From positions 186,001-250,000 of the forward strand of contig DASXUG010000017.1 in assembly GCA_036504995.1 (NCBI GenBank): a stretch of 64,000 nt of DNA, given 5' to 3'. This stretch comes from DASXUG01 sp036504995 (lineage in GTDB: Bacteria; Pseudomonadota; Gammaproteobacteria; Burkholderiales; Methylophilaceae). The translations under genes and the position numbers were made by a program. The notes under the pieces were generated by a model that worked only from the letters and a program-made list of their open reading frames with translations, was not told the origin of the DNA and did not search any database. Of the stretch, positions 1-8,233 are shown in pieces (positions within the stretch are counted from its first letter, which is position 1; every line of letters begins with the position of its first letter).

Positions 1-407
1 GCATTACCTGCTGGGGCGCTAGGCAGTGGACGACCTTGGCGGCGCATAATCGCATTGATGCGCGCTAATAATTCTCTTGGGTTAAATGGCTTGGGTAGAT
101 AGTCATCTGCCCCCATTTCTAAGCCGATGATGCGATCCACTTCATCGCCTCGCGCAGTCAGCATGATAATCGGTAAAGTCACACCTGCGGAGCGTAATCT
201 GCGGCAGATTGCTAAGCCGTCTTCTCCAGGGAGCATTAAGTCTAAAACAATGAGGTCAACATGTTCATTGTTTAGTACGGCATCCATTTCACTGGAATCT
301 GAAACAGTTTTGATGTTAAAGCCTTGCTCGTTGAGATAGCGCTGCAGCAAATCACGCATGCGAATATCGTCATCCACCATCAATATTTTTTTAATTGGCG
401 CTTGCAT
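1..407 (-). CDS. ompR: OmpR-type response regulator, partial (C-terminus beyond left edge)
   Basis: Translating the minus strand gives a receiver domain starting MQAPIKKILMVDDD. It has the acidic pocket DDD, the phospho-acceptor Asp in VLDLMLPGEDG, the Thr of MLTARG and the Lys of PKPFNPRELLARI. The LPGEDGL(A/S)ICRRLR stretch is characteristic of OmpR itself, the DNA-binding partner of an EnvZ-type kinase. The winged-helix output domain lies outside the window, so the OmpR assignment rests on the receiver alone. The start is uncertain: an in-frame ATG at 446 would add 13 residues, and neither start has a strong ribosome binding site. Phased half-sites lie upstream at 568-615. Confidence 0.85.
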   Translation of the reverse strand, partial: MQAPIKKILMVDDDIRMRDLLQRYLNEQGFNIKTVSDSSEMDAVLNNEHVDLIVLDLMLPGEDGLAICRRLRSAGVTLPIIMLTARGDEVDRIIGLEMGADDYLPKPFNPRELLARINAIMRRQGRPLPSAPAGN

Positions 408-446
408 AATGTTTTTTGCATATTCCTGTTGTAATTGTTTCGCCAT

Positions 447-839
447 CAGGCGACAGTCATTCTCATTATAAAGGCAAATTACCCGATTTAATAAACTAAG
501 ACACACCTAATTATACGACTATTTTTGATGGAGTGATGATCTTCCAGTTACTAAGTAAGTGATTATTGTTACAAATTATTACAATCATGCATTTATTTGA
601 AACATTTCATTTACAATCGTGCGGCATTATTGCATCCCTGTTGGATAAAAATTACTCATTTTATTTAGCTTAATTTAGAACTATTGCTCAGGCTGTCAAT
701 CTTAAGTGAGTTGGGATTAATTGCTGAAACATTAACTATAAAAAGAACATTAGCATATTTTATTATGCTCAATCGGTGTCTATGCAGATCGTAATTGTAG
801 GCATTATTTGATTATTGGGTACGCGAGCGGGAAGGTAAT
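447..839. other. Intergenic region between ompR-like gene and EF-hand gene
   Basis: This AT-rich 393 bp spacer separates divergently transcribed genes and should hold promoters for both. I see no supported ORF or RNA gene. The one clear structure is a set of helically phased (A/G/T)TTACA/GAAACA half-sites at 568-615, listed separately. Just before the downstream gene, GGAAGG at about 831-836 serves as its ribosome binding site. Confidence 0.5.
568..615. promoter_or_regulatory. Phased TTACA/GAAACA half-sites, candidate OmpR-family binding region
   Basis: Similar hexamers begin at 568 (GTTACA), 578 (ATTACA), 599 (GAAACA) and 610 (TTTACA). The spacings are 10, 21 and 11 bp, so all lie on one face of the helix. 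Direct repeats with 10-11 bp period and an ACA core are the usual binding pattern of OmpR/PhoB-family regulators. Because the region sits upstream of an ompR-like gene, autoregulation is a reasonable inference. No footprint or conservation data are available here. Confidence 0.4.
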
Positions 840-1403
840 TTGATTAGTCATCATTTTTATCAATGTCGAAAGCTTTGCACTATTGCTGTGCTTATTTCAC
901 TTGGGTTTTCTCAGATTGCCTGGGCTGCTTCAAAAGAAGTGCAGAATAAAGAGGCGCAGAATGATGATATATCCTCTGAAGACTCAGGTAAGCCTGCTTC
1001 AACCTATGCAGGTGCGCAAGAAAGTGTTCGTATCAGAAAAGATCTTGATGAGTACTCTCGTACCGTAGACCCCGCCCATGTTCAGATAGAAGAGCGACGC
1101 AGAGTAATGCGCTTGCGCTTACAACAAAGATTCGCGGAAACGGATCGTAATAATGATGGCAGTATCTCCCGTCTTGAGGCTGTTGAGTTAATGCCACAAG
1201 TTGCTCGGCATTTTAATGAAGTTGATACTAACGGTGATAACTTTATTAGTTTTGAGGAGCTAGCAGCATTGCAGGCTAAAATTATGGAGCGTCAGCAGAA
1301 GTCTGCTACTGCCACAAGAGTTGAAAATATTCCAGATCAGTCCGAAGTGATTAAACATAAAAGTAAAGATGCGATGCTTGTTAACCACAAGCCGACTCTG
1401 TAA
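840..1403 (+). CDS. Secreted EF-hand protein
   Basis: The 187-residue protein has an N-terminal signal peptide: a hydrophobic segment around residues 12-28 and probable cleavage after AWA at about 29. Two EF-hand loops follow. Loop 1 at residues 102-113 (DRNNDGSISRLE) is canonical, with D, N, D, S, S, E at positions 1, 3, 5, 7, 9 and 12. Loop 2 at 129-140 (DTNGDNFISFEE) has Asn instead of Gly at position 6. It is probably a periplasmic calcium-binding protein. Neither loop has the Pro at position 2 typical of lanmodulin. The start is TTG, chosen because GGAAGG lies about 5 nt upstream and the signal peptide follows immediately. Cellular role unknown. Confidence 0.75.
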   Translation: MISHHFYQCRKLCTIAVLISLGFSQIAWAASKEVQNKEAQNDDISSEDSGKPASTYAGAQESVRIRKDLDEYSRTVDPAHVQIEERRRVMRLRLQQRFAETDRNNDGSISRLEAVELMPQVARHFNEVDTNGDNFISFEELAALQAKIMERQQKSATATRVENIPDQSEVIKHKSKDAMLVNHKPTL

Positions 1404-1731
1404 GTTCAATCGTCATCTTCTCAGTTCCCGCTAGGGTGGGTTGTCTTAATGTGATCACCCACGTGTTTTATCATCGGTTAAATGCATATTAACTTTTCTA
1501 GTATTTCCTCGCTTTAATTAATTCGTAGACTATTTACAGCCATCATTGCTAGTATATGGGCTTTCTATATGTCGTTATTTGACAACGTTTTTTAGTGTTT
1601 TTTCAAAGTTTTCATTTTAATTTTTTCATAAGCTCATGTAATTGTTGGTTTTTTATGTTCTGGCTTATTTCTTGCGATTAGTTTTATGTGCCTCTTTTTT
1701 CAAAGAGATTGTTTATTAAGGTGTTAAAAAA
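1404..1731. other. Intergenic region, AT-rich
   Basis: These 328 bp contain no supported gene. A short hairpin at 1436-1462 followed by a brief T-run may end the EF-hand transcript. The rest is unusually T-rich, with several TTTT runs, and should carry the promoter of the following lipoprotein gene. I could not pick out a convincing -35/-10 pair at a sensible distance. Confidence 0.5.
1436..1462 (+). terminator. Weak candidate terminator after EF-hand gene
   Basis: GTGGGT at 1436-1441 pairs with ACCCAC at 1457-1462 across a 15-nt loop and is followed by GTGTTTTA. The six-pair stem and short T-run make this only a possible rho-independent terminator. Confidence 0.3.
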
Positions 1732-1962
1732 ATGAAAATGAATTTAAGTAAAAAGTTATCAGTAATTTTTCTGATGATGCTTATCACGGGTTGCTCAAAT
1801 TTATCTACACGTCAGAAAAACGCCGCTATCGGTGCGGGTGTTGGTGCTGTCGCAGGCGCGGTACTTACCAACGGTAGCGCTTTTGGTACCGTCGGTGGTG
1901 CGGCAATCGGCGGTGTGATTGGTCACGGTGTAGATCAACTGGGTGGTAGCAAGAAGAGGTAA
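1732..1962 (+). CDS. Small glycine-zipper lipoprotein
   Basis: The 76-residue protein begins with a lipoprotein signal peptide ending in the lipobox LITGC (Cys about residue 21). A glycine-zipper segment follows, with repeated GxxxG-type spacing (AAIGAGVGAVAGAV and GTVGGAAIGGVIGHG), and the end is basic. This is the organisation of OsmB/SlyB-like small outer-membrane lipoproteins, whose glycine zippers pack two membrane-spanning helices. AAGGTG lies a few bases upstream of the first ATG; a second in-frame ATG follows two codons later. It stands alone between two spacers. Exact function is not predictable. Confidence 0.8.
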   Translation: MKMNLSKKLSVIFLMMLITGCSNLSTRQKNAAIGAGVGAVAGAVLTNGSAFGTVGGAAIGGVIGHGVDQLGGSKKR

Positions 1963-2030
1963 ATGTCTCAATTAGGCGACGCTTTAAGCGCCTGATTCCA
2001 ATATTAATATCAATAACCCTCATTTAAATG

Positions 2031-2069
2031 TCACCCGAGGCCGACGCATATATGCGTTAGCTCGGGTGA
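2031..2069 (+). terminator. Long hairpin after glycine-zipper gene, probable terminator
   Basis: TCACCCGAG (2031-2039) and CTCGGGTGA (2061-2069) are perfect 9-bp arms. Inside them a second palindrome, ACGCATATATGCGT, extends the structure. The following AGTTTTGG has only a short T-run, so it could be a terminator or a transcript-stabilising stem. Confidence 0.55.
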
Positions 2070-2128
2070 AGTTTTGGTGAAATTTGTGTTTGCTTAACAT
2101 TCATTTTAAGTTTTTACGGTAAGATGGA

Positions 2129-3253
2129 ATGATGGCAATTGAGATTTCATTTTTAAATGGCATTGTTGCTATTAAGCCCAAAGCCTGGGATGCTTTGACT
2201 GACGGCTCTCCTATTTTAAGTCATGCATTTTTATCGGCACTTGAAGAAACTCTATGTGTGGGTAAGGGTACTGGCTGGCAGCCGTTTCCCATGGTTGCGT
2301 ACGATCGTGGTGAGTTGGTGGGCGTACTTCCGCTCTATCTTAAAAGCCACTCTTATGGTGAGTATGTATTTGATTGGGCGTGGGCAAATGCTTATGAGCA
2401 AAATGGATTAGCTTACTATCCCAAGTTACTCGTTGCCATTCCGTTTACTCCCATTACTGGTTTACGATTGTTGAGTCCTGATCTGCAAGTTCAACATTTA
2501 ATGGTGAGTGCGTTGACACAACAAATCGGGCAGCATGCGCTATCGTCGGCGCATGTACTTTTTCCAGATAATCAGCATGCAGAAGTGTTAAAAGCTGCTG
2601 GCTGGCTGGAGCGAAATGGTGTTCAGTTCCGATGGGAAAATGAGGACTTTAGGGATTTTGACGGTTTCTTATCGCGTTTATCACATGATAAGCGTAAGAA
2701 AATTCGCCAGGAACGTAAAAAAGTTAGTGCGGCTGGGGTAACTTGTCATTGTTTGCTGGGCTCTGAAATTACCAAGGCAGATTGGGATTTTTTCTACCAG
2801 TGCTATGAAAATACGTATTTAGAACATCGTTCAACCCCTTACTTAACTAAAGATTTTTTTTATTTAATTGGTGAGCGGCTTGTTAACCATATTTTGTTGA
2901 TCATCGCTAAACAAGAGGGCGAGCCGATTGCTGCGGCGTTTAATTTGTTTGACAGCAATACCATGTATGGGCGCTATTGGGGTGCTACCCGCTTTGTTTC
3001 GGGTTTGCATTTTGAGCTATGTTACTACCAAGCGCAGGAGTTTTGTATTCAACATCAGATTCAATATTTTGAAGGTGGTGCTCAGGGCGAGCATAAACTT
3101 GCAAGAGGTTTCAGACCTCGACCTACTCACTCGTTTCATCAAATAGCTCATCCAGATTTTGAGCGGGCGATTCAGGATTTTCTGCAACGGGAAACACATG
3201 GAGTCGATGAATATCACCATGAGTTAGAGCAGCGTGCACCATTTAAATCTTAA
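2129..3253 (+). CDS. FemAB-like / DUF482 N-acyltransferase
   Basis: The 374-residue protein matches the predicted N-acyltransferase family COG3146 (DUF482, GNAT/FemAB-like fold). Recognisable stretches are the N-terminal SHAFLSALEE, the central PFTPITGLRLL, the SHDKRKKIRQERKKV motif near residue 190, and the C-terminal YFEGGAQGEHKLARGF. The substrate is unknown; relatives are suggested to acylate amino groups of cell-wall or polar-lipid precursors. Two ATG codons are adjacent (2129 and 2132) with only a weak GGTAAGA upstream, so the start may be off by one residue. It is monocistronic in appearance and followed by a 145-bp spacer. Confidence 0.8.
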   Translation: MMAIEISFLNGIVAIKPKAWDALTDGSPILSHAFLSALEETLCVGKGTGWQPFPMVAYDRGELVGVLPLYLKSHSYGEYVFDWAWANAYEQNGLAYYPKLLVAIPFTPITGLRLLSPDLQVQHLMVSALTQQIGQHALSSAHVLFPDNQHAEVLKAAGWLERNGVQFRWENEDFRDFDGFLSRLSHDKRKKIRQERKKVSAAGVTCHCLLGSEITKADWDFFYQCYENTYLEHRSTPYLTKDFFYLIGERLVNHILLIIAKQEGEPIAAAFNLFDSNTMYGRYWGATRFVSGLHFELCYYQAQEFCIQHQIQYFEGGAQGEHKLARGFRPRPTHSFHQIAHPDFERAIQDFLQRETHGVDEYHHELEQRAPFKS

Positions 3254-3398
3254 TCCTCAAGATTTTCCTTTTTTTCTATAGGTAAGGGGCTAGCCAAAAG
3301 TCGAGCTTCCAGCTAATCTGTTACAAATGGTAAGCTGCTGTTGTTTTTTGTAATTGGCTTAGCTTTAAAATTAAAAAGTAAGAATAAGGGAGTTGGGT

Positions 3399-5060
3399 AT
3401 GTCAGGGCTTTTGTCGAAAGAAAATATCATTGCTGCCAAGGGTTACAACCGTTGGCTTATTCCACCAGCGGCGTTGGCCGTGCATCTATGTATTGGTATG
3501 GCTTACGGGTTTTCGGTGTTTTGGAAGCCTCTCGGTAATGCACTGATAGGGGAGGATGGCAAACCTCTTGCTGCATGTGCCGCAGGTGCGACTACGGTAG
3601 CTGACAAGTTAAGTGGAACTGCGCGTGCTTTGTTTGCGACAGATTGTAATTGGACGCAGTTTGACTTGGGTTGGATGTATACCCTGTTTTTTGTGTTACT
3701 TGGTTGTTCAGCTGCGGTGTGGGGCGGTTGGCTTGAGCGTGAAGGTCCACGTAAAGCTGGAGTGGTTGCTGCTTTATGCTGGTGTGGTGGCTTGTTAATT
3801 TCTGCTTATGGGGTTTATAGCCATCAGTTATGGATGATGTGGCTCGGCTCTGGTGTCATTGGTGGTATAGGCTTAGGTTTGGGTTATATTTCACCTGTTT
3901 CAACCTTGATTAAGTGGTTTCCAGATCGTCGCGGCATGGCCGCAGGCATGGCGATTATGGGGTTCGGTGGTGGTGCGATGATAGGCTCTCCTTTAGCCAC
4001 TAAATTGATGGATCACTTTAAAACGGCGACAGAACCAGGGGTATGGCAGACATTTGTGGTACTTGCCTTGGCGTATACCGTGTTTATGTTGTGTGGCTCA
4101 TTTGGCTATCGCGTGCCAGAGTCTGGTTGGAAACCAGAAGGCTGGACGCCTAAAGAGAAAACGTCAAAAGGCATGATTGCCACACGCCATGTGCATTTAA
4201 ATACAGCACATAAAACCCCACAGTTTTGGTTGTTGTGGCTTGTGCTTTGTATGAACGTATCGGCAAGTATTGGCATTATTGGCGCAGCGGCGCCGATGCT
4301 GCAAGAAACGTTTGGCGGCAGCCTGATTAGTCAGCCTGATATTGGTTTTGCGGAAATTAAAAAAGACGAAGGCCTTACAAAAACCGCTGCTGCAGTCGCT
4401 GCAGGTTTTGTCGGTTTGATTTCCTTGTTCAATATTTTCGGGCGAATCGCATGGGCTAGCTCTTCAGATAAGCTGGGGCGCAAACAAACCTATTTCATCT
4501 TTTTTGTATTGGGCGCCGCTTTATATTTGTTAGCCTCTTGGGGCGCAGACTCAAAATCGCTGTTGATTTTTGTGGTGAGTCTCTGCGTGATCGCCTCGAT
4601 GTATGGTGGTGGTTTTGCGACGATTCCTGCTTATTTGGCGGATATGTTTGGCACTCAGTTTGTAGGTGCGATTCACGGTCGCTTGCTAACGGCGTGGTCA
4701 ACTGCTGGCATTGTCGGCCCCGTGGTGGTTAACTATATGCATGATGTGCGTTTGGAGCAAAACGTGCCGTTTGATCATGTATACGGTTCAATTTTCTACG
4801 TCTTGGCAGGTATGTTGGCGGTCGGTTTTGTTGCGAATTTACTGGTACGCCCAGTAGCTGATCGTTATTTTATGACCGATGCTGAACTGGCCGCTGAGAA
4901 AAAACTGGCGCATGAGCAAGCAGCTCCTGCGATCATTGGAACAGCAAAACAGTCGGGCGGTGGTCGCGTGCTTGCATTCTTTGCTTGGCTTGCGGTGCTT
5001 ATCCCTATCTCCTATGGTATTTGGATGACCGTGGTAAAGGCTTGGGCATTATTTCATTAG
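3399..5060 (+). CDS. MFS transporter, oxalate/formate antiporter (OFA)-like
   Basis: This is a polytopic protein of about 553 residues with roughly twelve membrane segments. It carries the N-terminal GYNRWLIPPAALAVHLCIGMAYGFSVFWKPL signature region of the OFA family and the internal MFS motif FPDRRGMAAGMAIMGFGGG. A soluble loop after the first helix contains two Cys, and helix pairs are separated by a cytoplasmic loop near residues 230-270. OFA members exchange small carboxylates such as oxalate and formate; in a methylotroph a formate or related role is plausible but unproven. ATG at 3399 is preferred over the upstream TTG at 3393 because AAGGGAG ends 6 nt before it. A strong terminator follows at 5111. 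Confidence 0.85.
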   Translation: MSGLLSKENIIAAKGYNRWLIPPAALAVHLCIGMAYGFSVFWKPLGNALIGEDGKPLAACAAGATTVADKLSGTARALFATDCNWTQFDLGWMYTLFFVLLGCSAAVWGGWLEREGPRKAGVVAALCWCGGLLISAYGVYSHQLWMMWLGSGVIGGIGLGLGYISPVSTLIKWFPDRRGMAAGMAIMGFGGGAMIGSPLATKLMDHFKTATEPGVWQTFVVLALAYTVFMLCGSFGYRVPESGWKPEGWTPKEKTSKGMIATRHVHLNTAHKTPQFWLLWLVLCMNVSASIGIIGAAAPMLQETFGGSLISQPDIGFAEIKKDEGLTKTAAAVAAGFVGLISLFNIFGRIAWASSSDKLGRKQTYFIFFVLGAALYLLASWGADSKSLLIFVVSLCVIASMYGGGFATIPAYLADMFGTQFVGAIHGRLLTAWSTAGIVGPVVVNYMHDVRLEQNVPFDHVYGSIFYVLAGMLAVGFVANLLVRPVADRYFMTDAELAAEKKLAHEQAAPAIIGTAKQSGGGRVLAFFAWLAVLIPISYGIWMTVVKAWALFH

Positions 5061-5110
5061 TTTAGTTTACTGCTTAGACTCGCTAATTTAAGTTTTAACT
5101 GCTTGTTTTT

Positions 5111-5150
5111 AAAAGGCTGTTTCGCATATTGCGAATCAGCCTTTTTTATT
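5111..5150 (+). terminator. Rho-independent terminator of OFA transporter gene
   Basis: GGCTG and CAGCC enclose TTCGCA/TGCGAA with one T-T mismatch and a TAT loop, preceded by AAAA and followed by TTTTTTATTTT. It is one of the clearest intrinsic terminators in the window. Confidence 0.9.
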
Positions 5151-5174
5151 TTGGTGAGCATTATTATTTTATGC

Positions 5175-5204
5175 TTGACATGATGTACGTTCGTACAGTA
5201 TTGT
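5175..5204 (+). promoter_or_regulatory. Promoter with embedded GTAC-N4-GTAC operator for the LexA-like gene
   Basis: TTGACA at 5175-5180 is a consensus -35 box. A -10-like TATTGT lies at 5199-5204. Between them sits the palindrome TGTACG-TT-CGTACA (5184-5197), equivalent to GTAC-GTTC-GTAC. A repressor bound there would cover the spacer of the promoter, the classic arrangement for LexA autorepression. The motif differs from the canonical CTG-N10-CAG SOS box and resembles the GTAC-N4-GTGC type reported for Pseudomonas LexA2 proteins (from memory). Confidence 0.7.
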
Positions 5205-5211
5205 AACGCTC

Positions 5212-5787
5212 ATGGGAAACGACTTTGATTATTTAGGCAGTATTCAAGATTATTATGCTGAGCATAAAACGCTGCCATCTTATGCGGCGATTGCGCAACT
5301 ACTGGGCTTTAAATCTAAAAATGCGGTATCTGCCTTGGTTGCGCGCTTTAAGTTACTGGGCTATTTAGAATCTGCACCAGATAAACGTTTAAAGCCAGGC
5401 AAGCGTTTTTTTGAGCGTATCTTGGCAGACAGTACAGTGCAGGCAGGCATGCCAACGCCAGCGTTAAGCGATAAGCACGATACCTTGAGTATTGATGATT
5501 ATTTAATAGAGCACCCCTCAAAAACCATGTTAATTACGGTTAAGGGCGACTCCATGATAGATGCTGGTATCGTGCCTGATGATGTGGTGATTGTGGAGAA
5601 ACGTCCAGTGGCTAATGTGGGCGATATTGTAGTAGCGATTGTGGACAATGAGTTCACCTTAAAAACCTTAGGCAGAGAAAAAGGGCAGTTTGTGCTTTAT
5701 CCTGCGAATAAAGCGTATCCAACGATTCGCCCACAAGGTGAACTGGAGATTTTTGGTGTGGTGGTTGGGCAGTTTAGAAAATACTAA
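5212..5787 (+). CDS. lexA: LexA-family SOS-type repressor (S24 autoprotease)
   Basis: The 191-residue protein has an N-terminal winged-helix part (residues about 1-65, with PSYAAIAQLLGFKSKNAVSALV as recognition region). An Ala78-Gly79 cleavage site and a C-terminal S24 protease domain with Ser114 (GDSMIDAG) and Lys151 (EFTLKTL) follow. The Ser-Lys distance of 37 equals that of E. coli LexA. The recognition helix lacks the usual proteobacterial LexA sequence, so it may be a LexA2-type paralogue rather than the housekeeping one. The -10 ends only about 7 nt before ATG and no Shine-Dalgarno is visible, so the mRNA may be leaderless. No imuA-imuB-dnaE2 cassette lies next to it; the next gene is convergent. 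Confidence 0.85.
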   Translation: MGNDFDYLGSIQDYYAEHKTLPSYAAIAQLLGFKSKNAVSALVARFKLLGYLESAPDKRLKPGKRFFERILADSTVQAGMPTPALSDKHDTLSIDDYLIEHPSKTMLITVKGDSMIDAGIVPDDVVIVEKRPVANVGDIVVAIVDNEFTLKTLGREKGQFVLYPANKAYPTIRPQGELEIFGVVVGQFRKY

Positions 5788-5818
5788 GCACTATTAGAGA
5801 TTAAGTAATTTCGCCTAG

Positions 5819-7378
5819 CTAATAACGATTAGTTTGATACATAAGTTCTTTAGACGTATCTTTGTAGCCAGCCTGAATTAACAGCGCTCGTTCAATATAG
5901 GTGCTGACTAACTTTCTTAATGTGGGTAGCGCCTCATGGTCATAAAAAATAGCAGGGTATTTATACGAAAGCCAAGCGTATAAACTAATATCTTTGCTTA
6001 AATCTTCAGCGGCTTCTAGATGTTTTGGGCTAGTTGAACTTAACCAGTCAGTATCGCTTGGTAGTCCCTTTCTGTGTGCATGCATAACGCACGATAAACA
6101 ATTTAAAAAATAATCACGTTCGTGTGGTTTGTCGAGAGAAACAGGCGCACAAGAGAATGTGAATTTGTCCGCTAATGCAAGACTGGGTGCATGTGCATCA
6201 ATCAGTGTAGCCAAGGCTGTGTGTGCCTGTAGTGGGGCTGTTTCATACAAGTCGCTGTTAAATGCGATGCGCTCGGCAAAATAGGTGAGTAATTCGCTGA
6301 TGTTATGACTATGTAATGTGCTGGCAATTGCTTGGATATGTGGGAGATTGGGGGCTATGGGGAGTTTGACTAACTCTGCTATATCCGAGGTGGTCAACAT
6401 ATGCTCAAGGTGTATCAACTCATCGTTCTCAAACGCGCTGACATAGCCTGTTGGGTAAATGCCGTAGCGTCCCGCACGGCCTGCGATTTGCCGAGTTTCT
6501 GTGGCGTTGATGGCTCGGCTGGCAACCCCATCGAACTTCTCAATTGTCGAAAATACTACCCTACGAATTGGCAAGTTTAAACCCATGCCTATGGCATCGG
6601 TAGCAACCAAAATATTGGCTTCACCGTTGCTAAACCGTTTAGATTCTGTTCTACGCACCTCGGGTGAAAGTGCACCATAGATTGACGCGACGCCAAACCC
6701 CCACTGGCGAAATCTAGCGCTTAGGGTGAGTACATCTTTACGACTGAATGCGATAACCGCATCTCCTTTTTGCAAAGTCTTTTTTAAGTTCCAGCGATTG
6801 TAACGCGCGCCACTCAGCGCGACTGGCTCTAAAATTAATGGAGTCTTTCTTTCAAGATATTGGATAGTATAAGTTTCATCTAGTGCTTTAATCGCTCGTA
6901 TACATGGCTCTGTGACACTATTAGCACCGCACACATAGACCGTTTTGGCTGGAGCACCAATAAGTGCGGCTGTCCAGGCGTGTCCTCGTGCGGGGTCTTG
7001 CAGCATCTGAATTTCGTCAATAATGGCAACTTCAACCTCTGCTTTGGGGTTCATCATTTCTACTGTGCATGCGGTATGTTGTGCGCCCTTCATAAACTGC
7101 CGCTCTTCACCCGTGATCAAGTTACAGGGAATACCTGCTTCTATCAGGCGATCACGAATTTCCATGGCAAGTAGTCGCAGTGGTGCTAAGTAGATGCCTG
7201 ATTTTGCTTGTTGCAGATGTATTAGCGCATCATGTGTTTTCCCTGAGTTAGTGGGACCGAGGTGAAAGTGAATATGTCGCTTAAGTTGACGGGCGATAGT
7301 AAAGCCAGAAGGGTAATCGTGTAGCGCTAGCTGGGTAGAAAGTTGCTGCGCTCTATTTTGTGAGTGATTATGTTTCAA
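5819..7378 (-). CDS. SUV3-like superfamily 2 helicase
   Basis: The 519-residue protein has helicase motif I GPTNSGKT at residues 41-48, motif Ia YLAPLRLLA, LITGEER, motif II DEIQ at 121-124, motif III-like VCGA, and motif VI IAGRAGRYG. These are signatures of the mitochondrial SUV3 RNA helicase and its bacterial homologues, which unwind RNA or RNA/DNA duplexes, in mitochondria together with an exoribonuclease. Only a TTG at 7378 can start the ORF upstream of motif I: a stop precedes it immediately and no ATG follows before the Walker box. No good ribosome binding site is seen, so coupling to the DUF455 gene ending 28 nt upstream is likely. Confidence 0.85.
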   Translation of the reverse strand: MKHNHSQNRAQQLSTQLALHDYPSGFTIARQLKRHIHFHLGPTNSGKTHDALIHLQQAKSGIYLAPLRLLAMEIRDRLIEAGIPCNLITGEERQFMKGAQHTACTVEMMNPKAEVEVAIIDEIQMLQDPARGHAWTAALIGAPAKTVYVCGANSVTEPCIRAIKALDETYTIQYLERKTPLILEPVALSGARYNRWNLKKTLQKGDAVIAFSRKDVLTLSARFRQWGFGVASIYGALSPEVRRTESKRFSNGEANILVATDAIGMGLNLPIRRVVFSTIEKFDGVASRAINATETRQIAGRAGRYGIYPTGYVSAFENDELIHLEHMLTTSDIAELVKLPIAPNLPHIQAIASTLHSHNISELLTYFAERIAFNSDLYETAPLQAHTALATLIDAHAPSLALADKFTFSCAPVSLDKPHERDYFLNCLSCVMHAHRKGLPSDTDWLSSTSPKHLEAAEDLSKDISLYAWLSYKYPAIFYDHEALPTLRKLVSTYIERALLIQAGYKDTSKELMYQTNRY

Positions 7379-7406
7379 CTATGTAGGGTGTGCCTATGAG
7401 CAGCTT

Positions 7407-8207
7407 TTATTTTGGTAATGCGGCTAACTCTAGCTCTGTAAAGCCGGCCGCACGGCGAGCCTCAATATTGAAAGGTCCACGTAAAGTAGGGGCAGCGTAT
7501 TGCTGGGCCAGATTAGCGTAAGTGTCAATGGTATCCAGTTTGCGTTGATTGCAAAGATAGGCAAACCAGTGATTACCTATCGCCACATGACCAATTTCAT
7601 CACGCAAAATAATATCGAGAATTTCAGCGCCTTGTATATCCCCTGCCTGTGCTAGTTTTGCTCTGATTGCTGGAGTGGCATCTAGTCCACGTGCTTCCAT
7701 CGTACGTGGAACGAGCGCAATTCTTGCCAATAAATCATTTTCTGTTTTGGCCGCCATTTCCCAAAGACTATTATGTGCTGGAAAGTCGCCGTAAGTATAG
7801 CCAAAAGTATTAAGGTGTGCTGAAAGTAGAGAGAAGTGTAATGCCTCTTCGTTCGCTACTTTAAGCCAGTCTGTGTAAAAGGTGATCGGCATCTCTGCGA
7901 AACGCCAGATTACATCAAGCGCTAAATTGATCGCATTGAACTCAATATGAGCTAAAGCATGTATGAGCACAGCGCGACCTTCAACGGTATTCATGGCACG
8001 GCGTTTGACTTGCAGCGGGGAAACTAGCTCAGGCTTAGTTGGCTGCCCAGGGATAGCCGCGTTGGGGCTGATGGATAAGCCCGCATCTAGCGTGAGTTGA
8101 TTTGACTCCCAGTTACGCGTTAATTCTGCTACTCCTTGTGCTTTTTTCGCGGGGTCAGGCTCGGCAAGCCATCGTAAAGCGAGTGCACGTAATTCTGGTT
8201 GAGTCAT
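7407..8207 (-). CDS. DUF455 family ferritin-like protein
   Basis: About 266 residues. It belongs to the DUF455 group of ferritin-like proteins. The expected di-iron ligand motifs are present: AHIEFNAINLALD, the VANEEALHF stretch, and RDEIGHVAIGNHW near the C-terminus. Members are thought to be di-iron oxygenases related in fold to MiaE, but the substrate is not established. ATG at 8207 follows a TTG at 8210; I prefer ATG. It sits in a tight run with the AI-2E-like gene upstream (26-nt gap) and the helicase downstream, suggesting one transcript. Confidence 0.8.
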   Translation of the reverse strand: MTQPELRALALRWLAEPDPAKKAQGVAELTRNWESNQLTLDAGLSISPNAAIPGQPTKPELVSPLQVKRRAMNTVEGRAVLIHALAHIEFNAINLALDVIWRFAEMPITFYTDWLKVANEEALHFSLLSAHLNTFGYTYGDFPAHNSLWEMAAKTENDLLARIALVPRTMEARGLDATPAIRAKLAQAGDIQGAEILDIILRDEIGHVAIGNHWFAYLCNQRKLDTIDTYANLAQQYAAPTLRGPFNIEARRAAGFTELELAALPK

Positions 8208-8233
8208 CAATATTGAGCGCCTAGATTGAATAC

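Noticed and set aside
127..339. 70-residue plus-strand open frame over the left-edge gene
   Set aside because: The minus strand encodes an unmistakable OmpR receiver domain across the same bases.
840..1403. Lanmodulin
   Set aside because: Only two EF loops are present, neither has Pro at position 2, and the sequence outside the loops is different.
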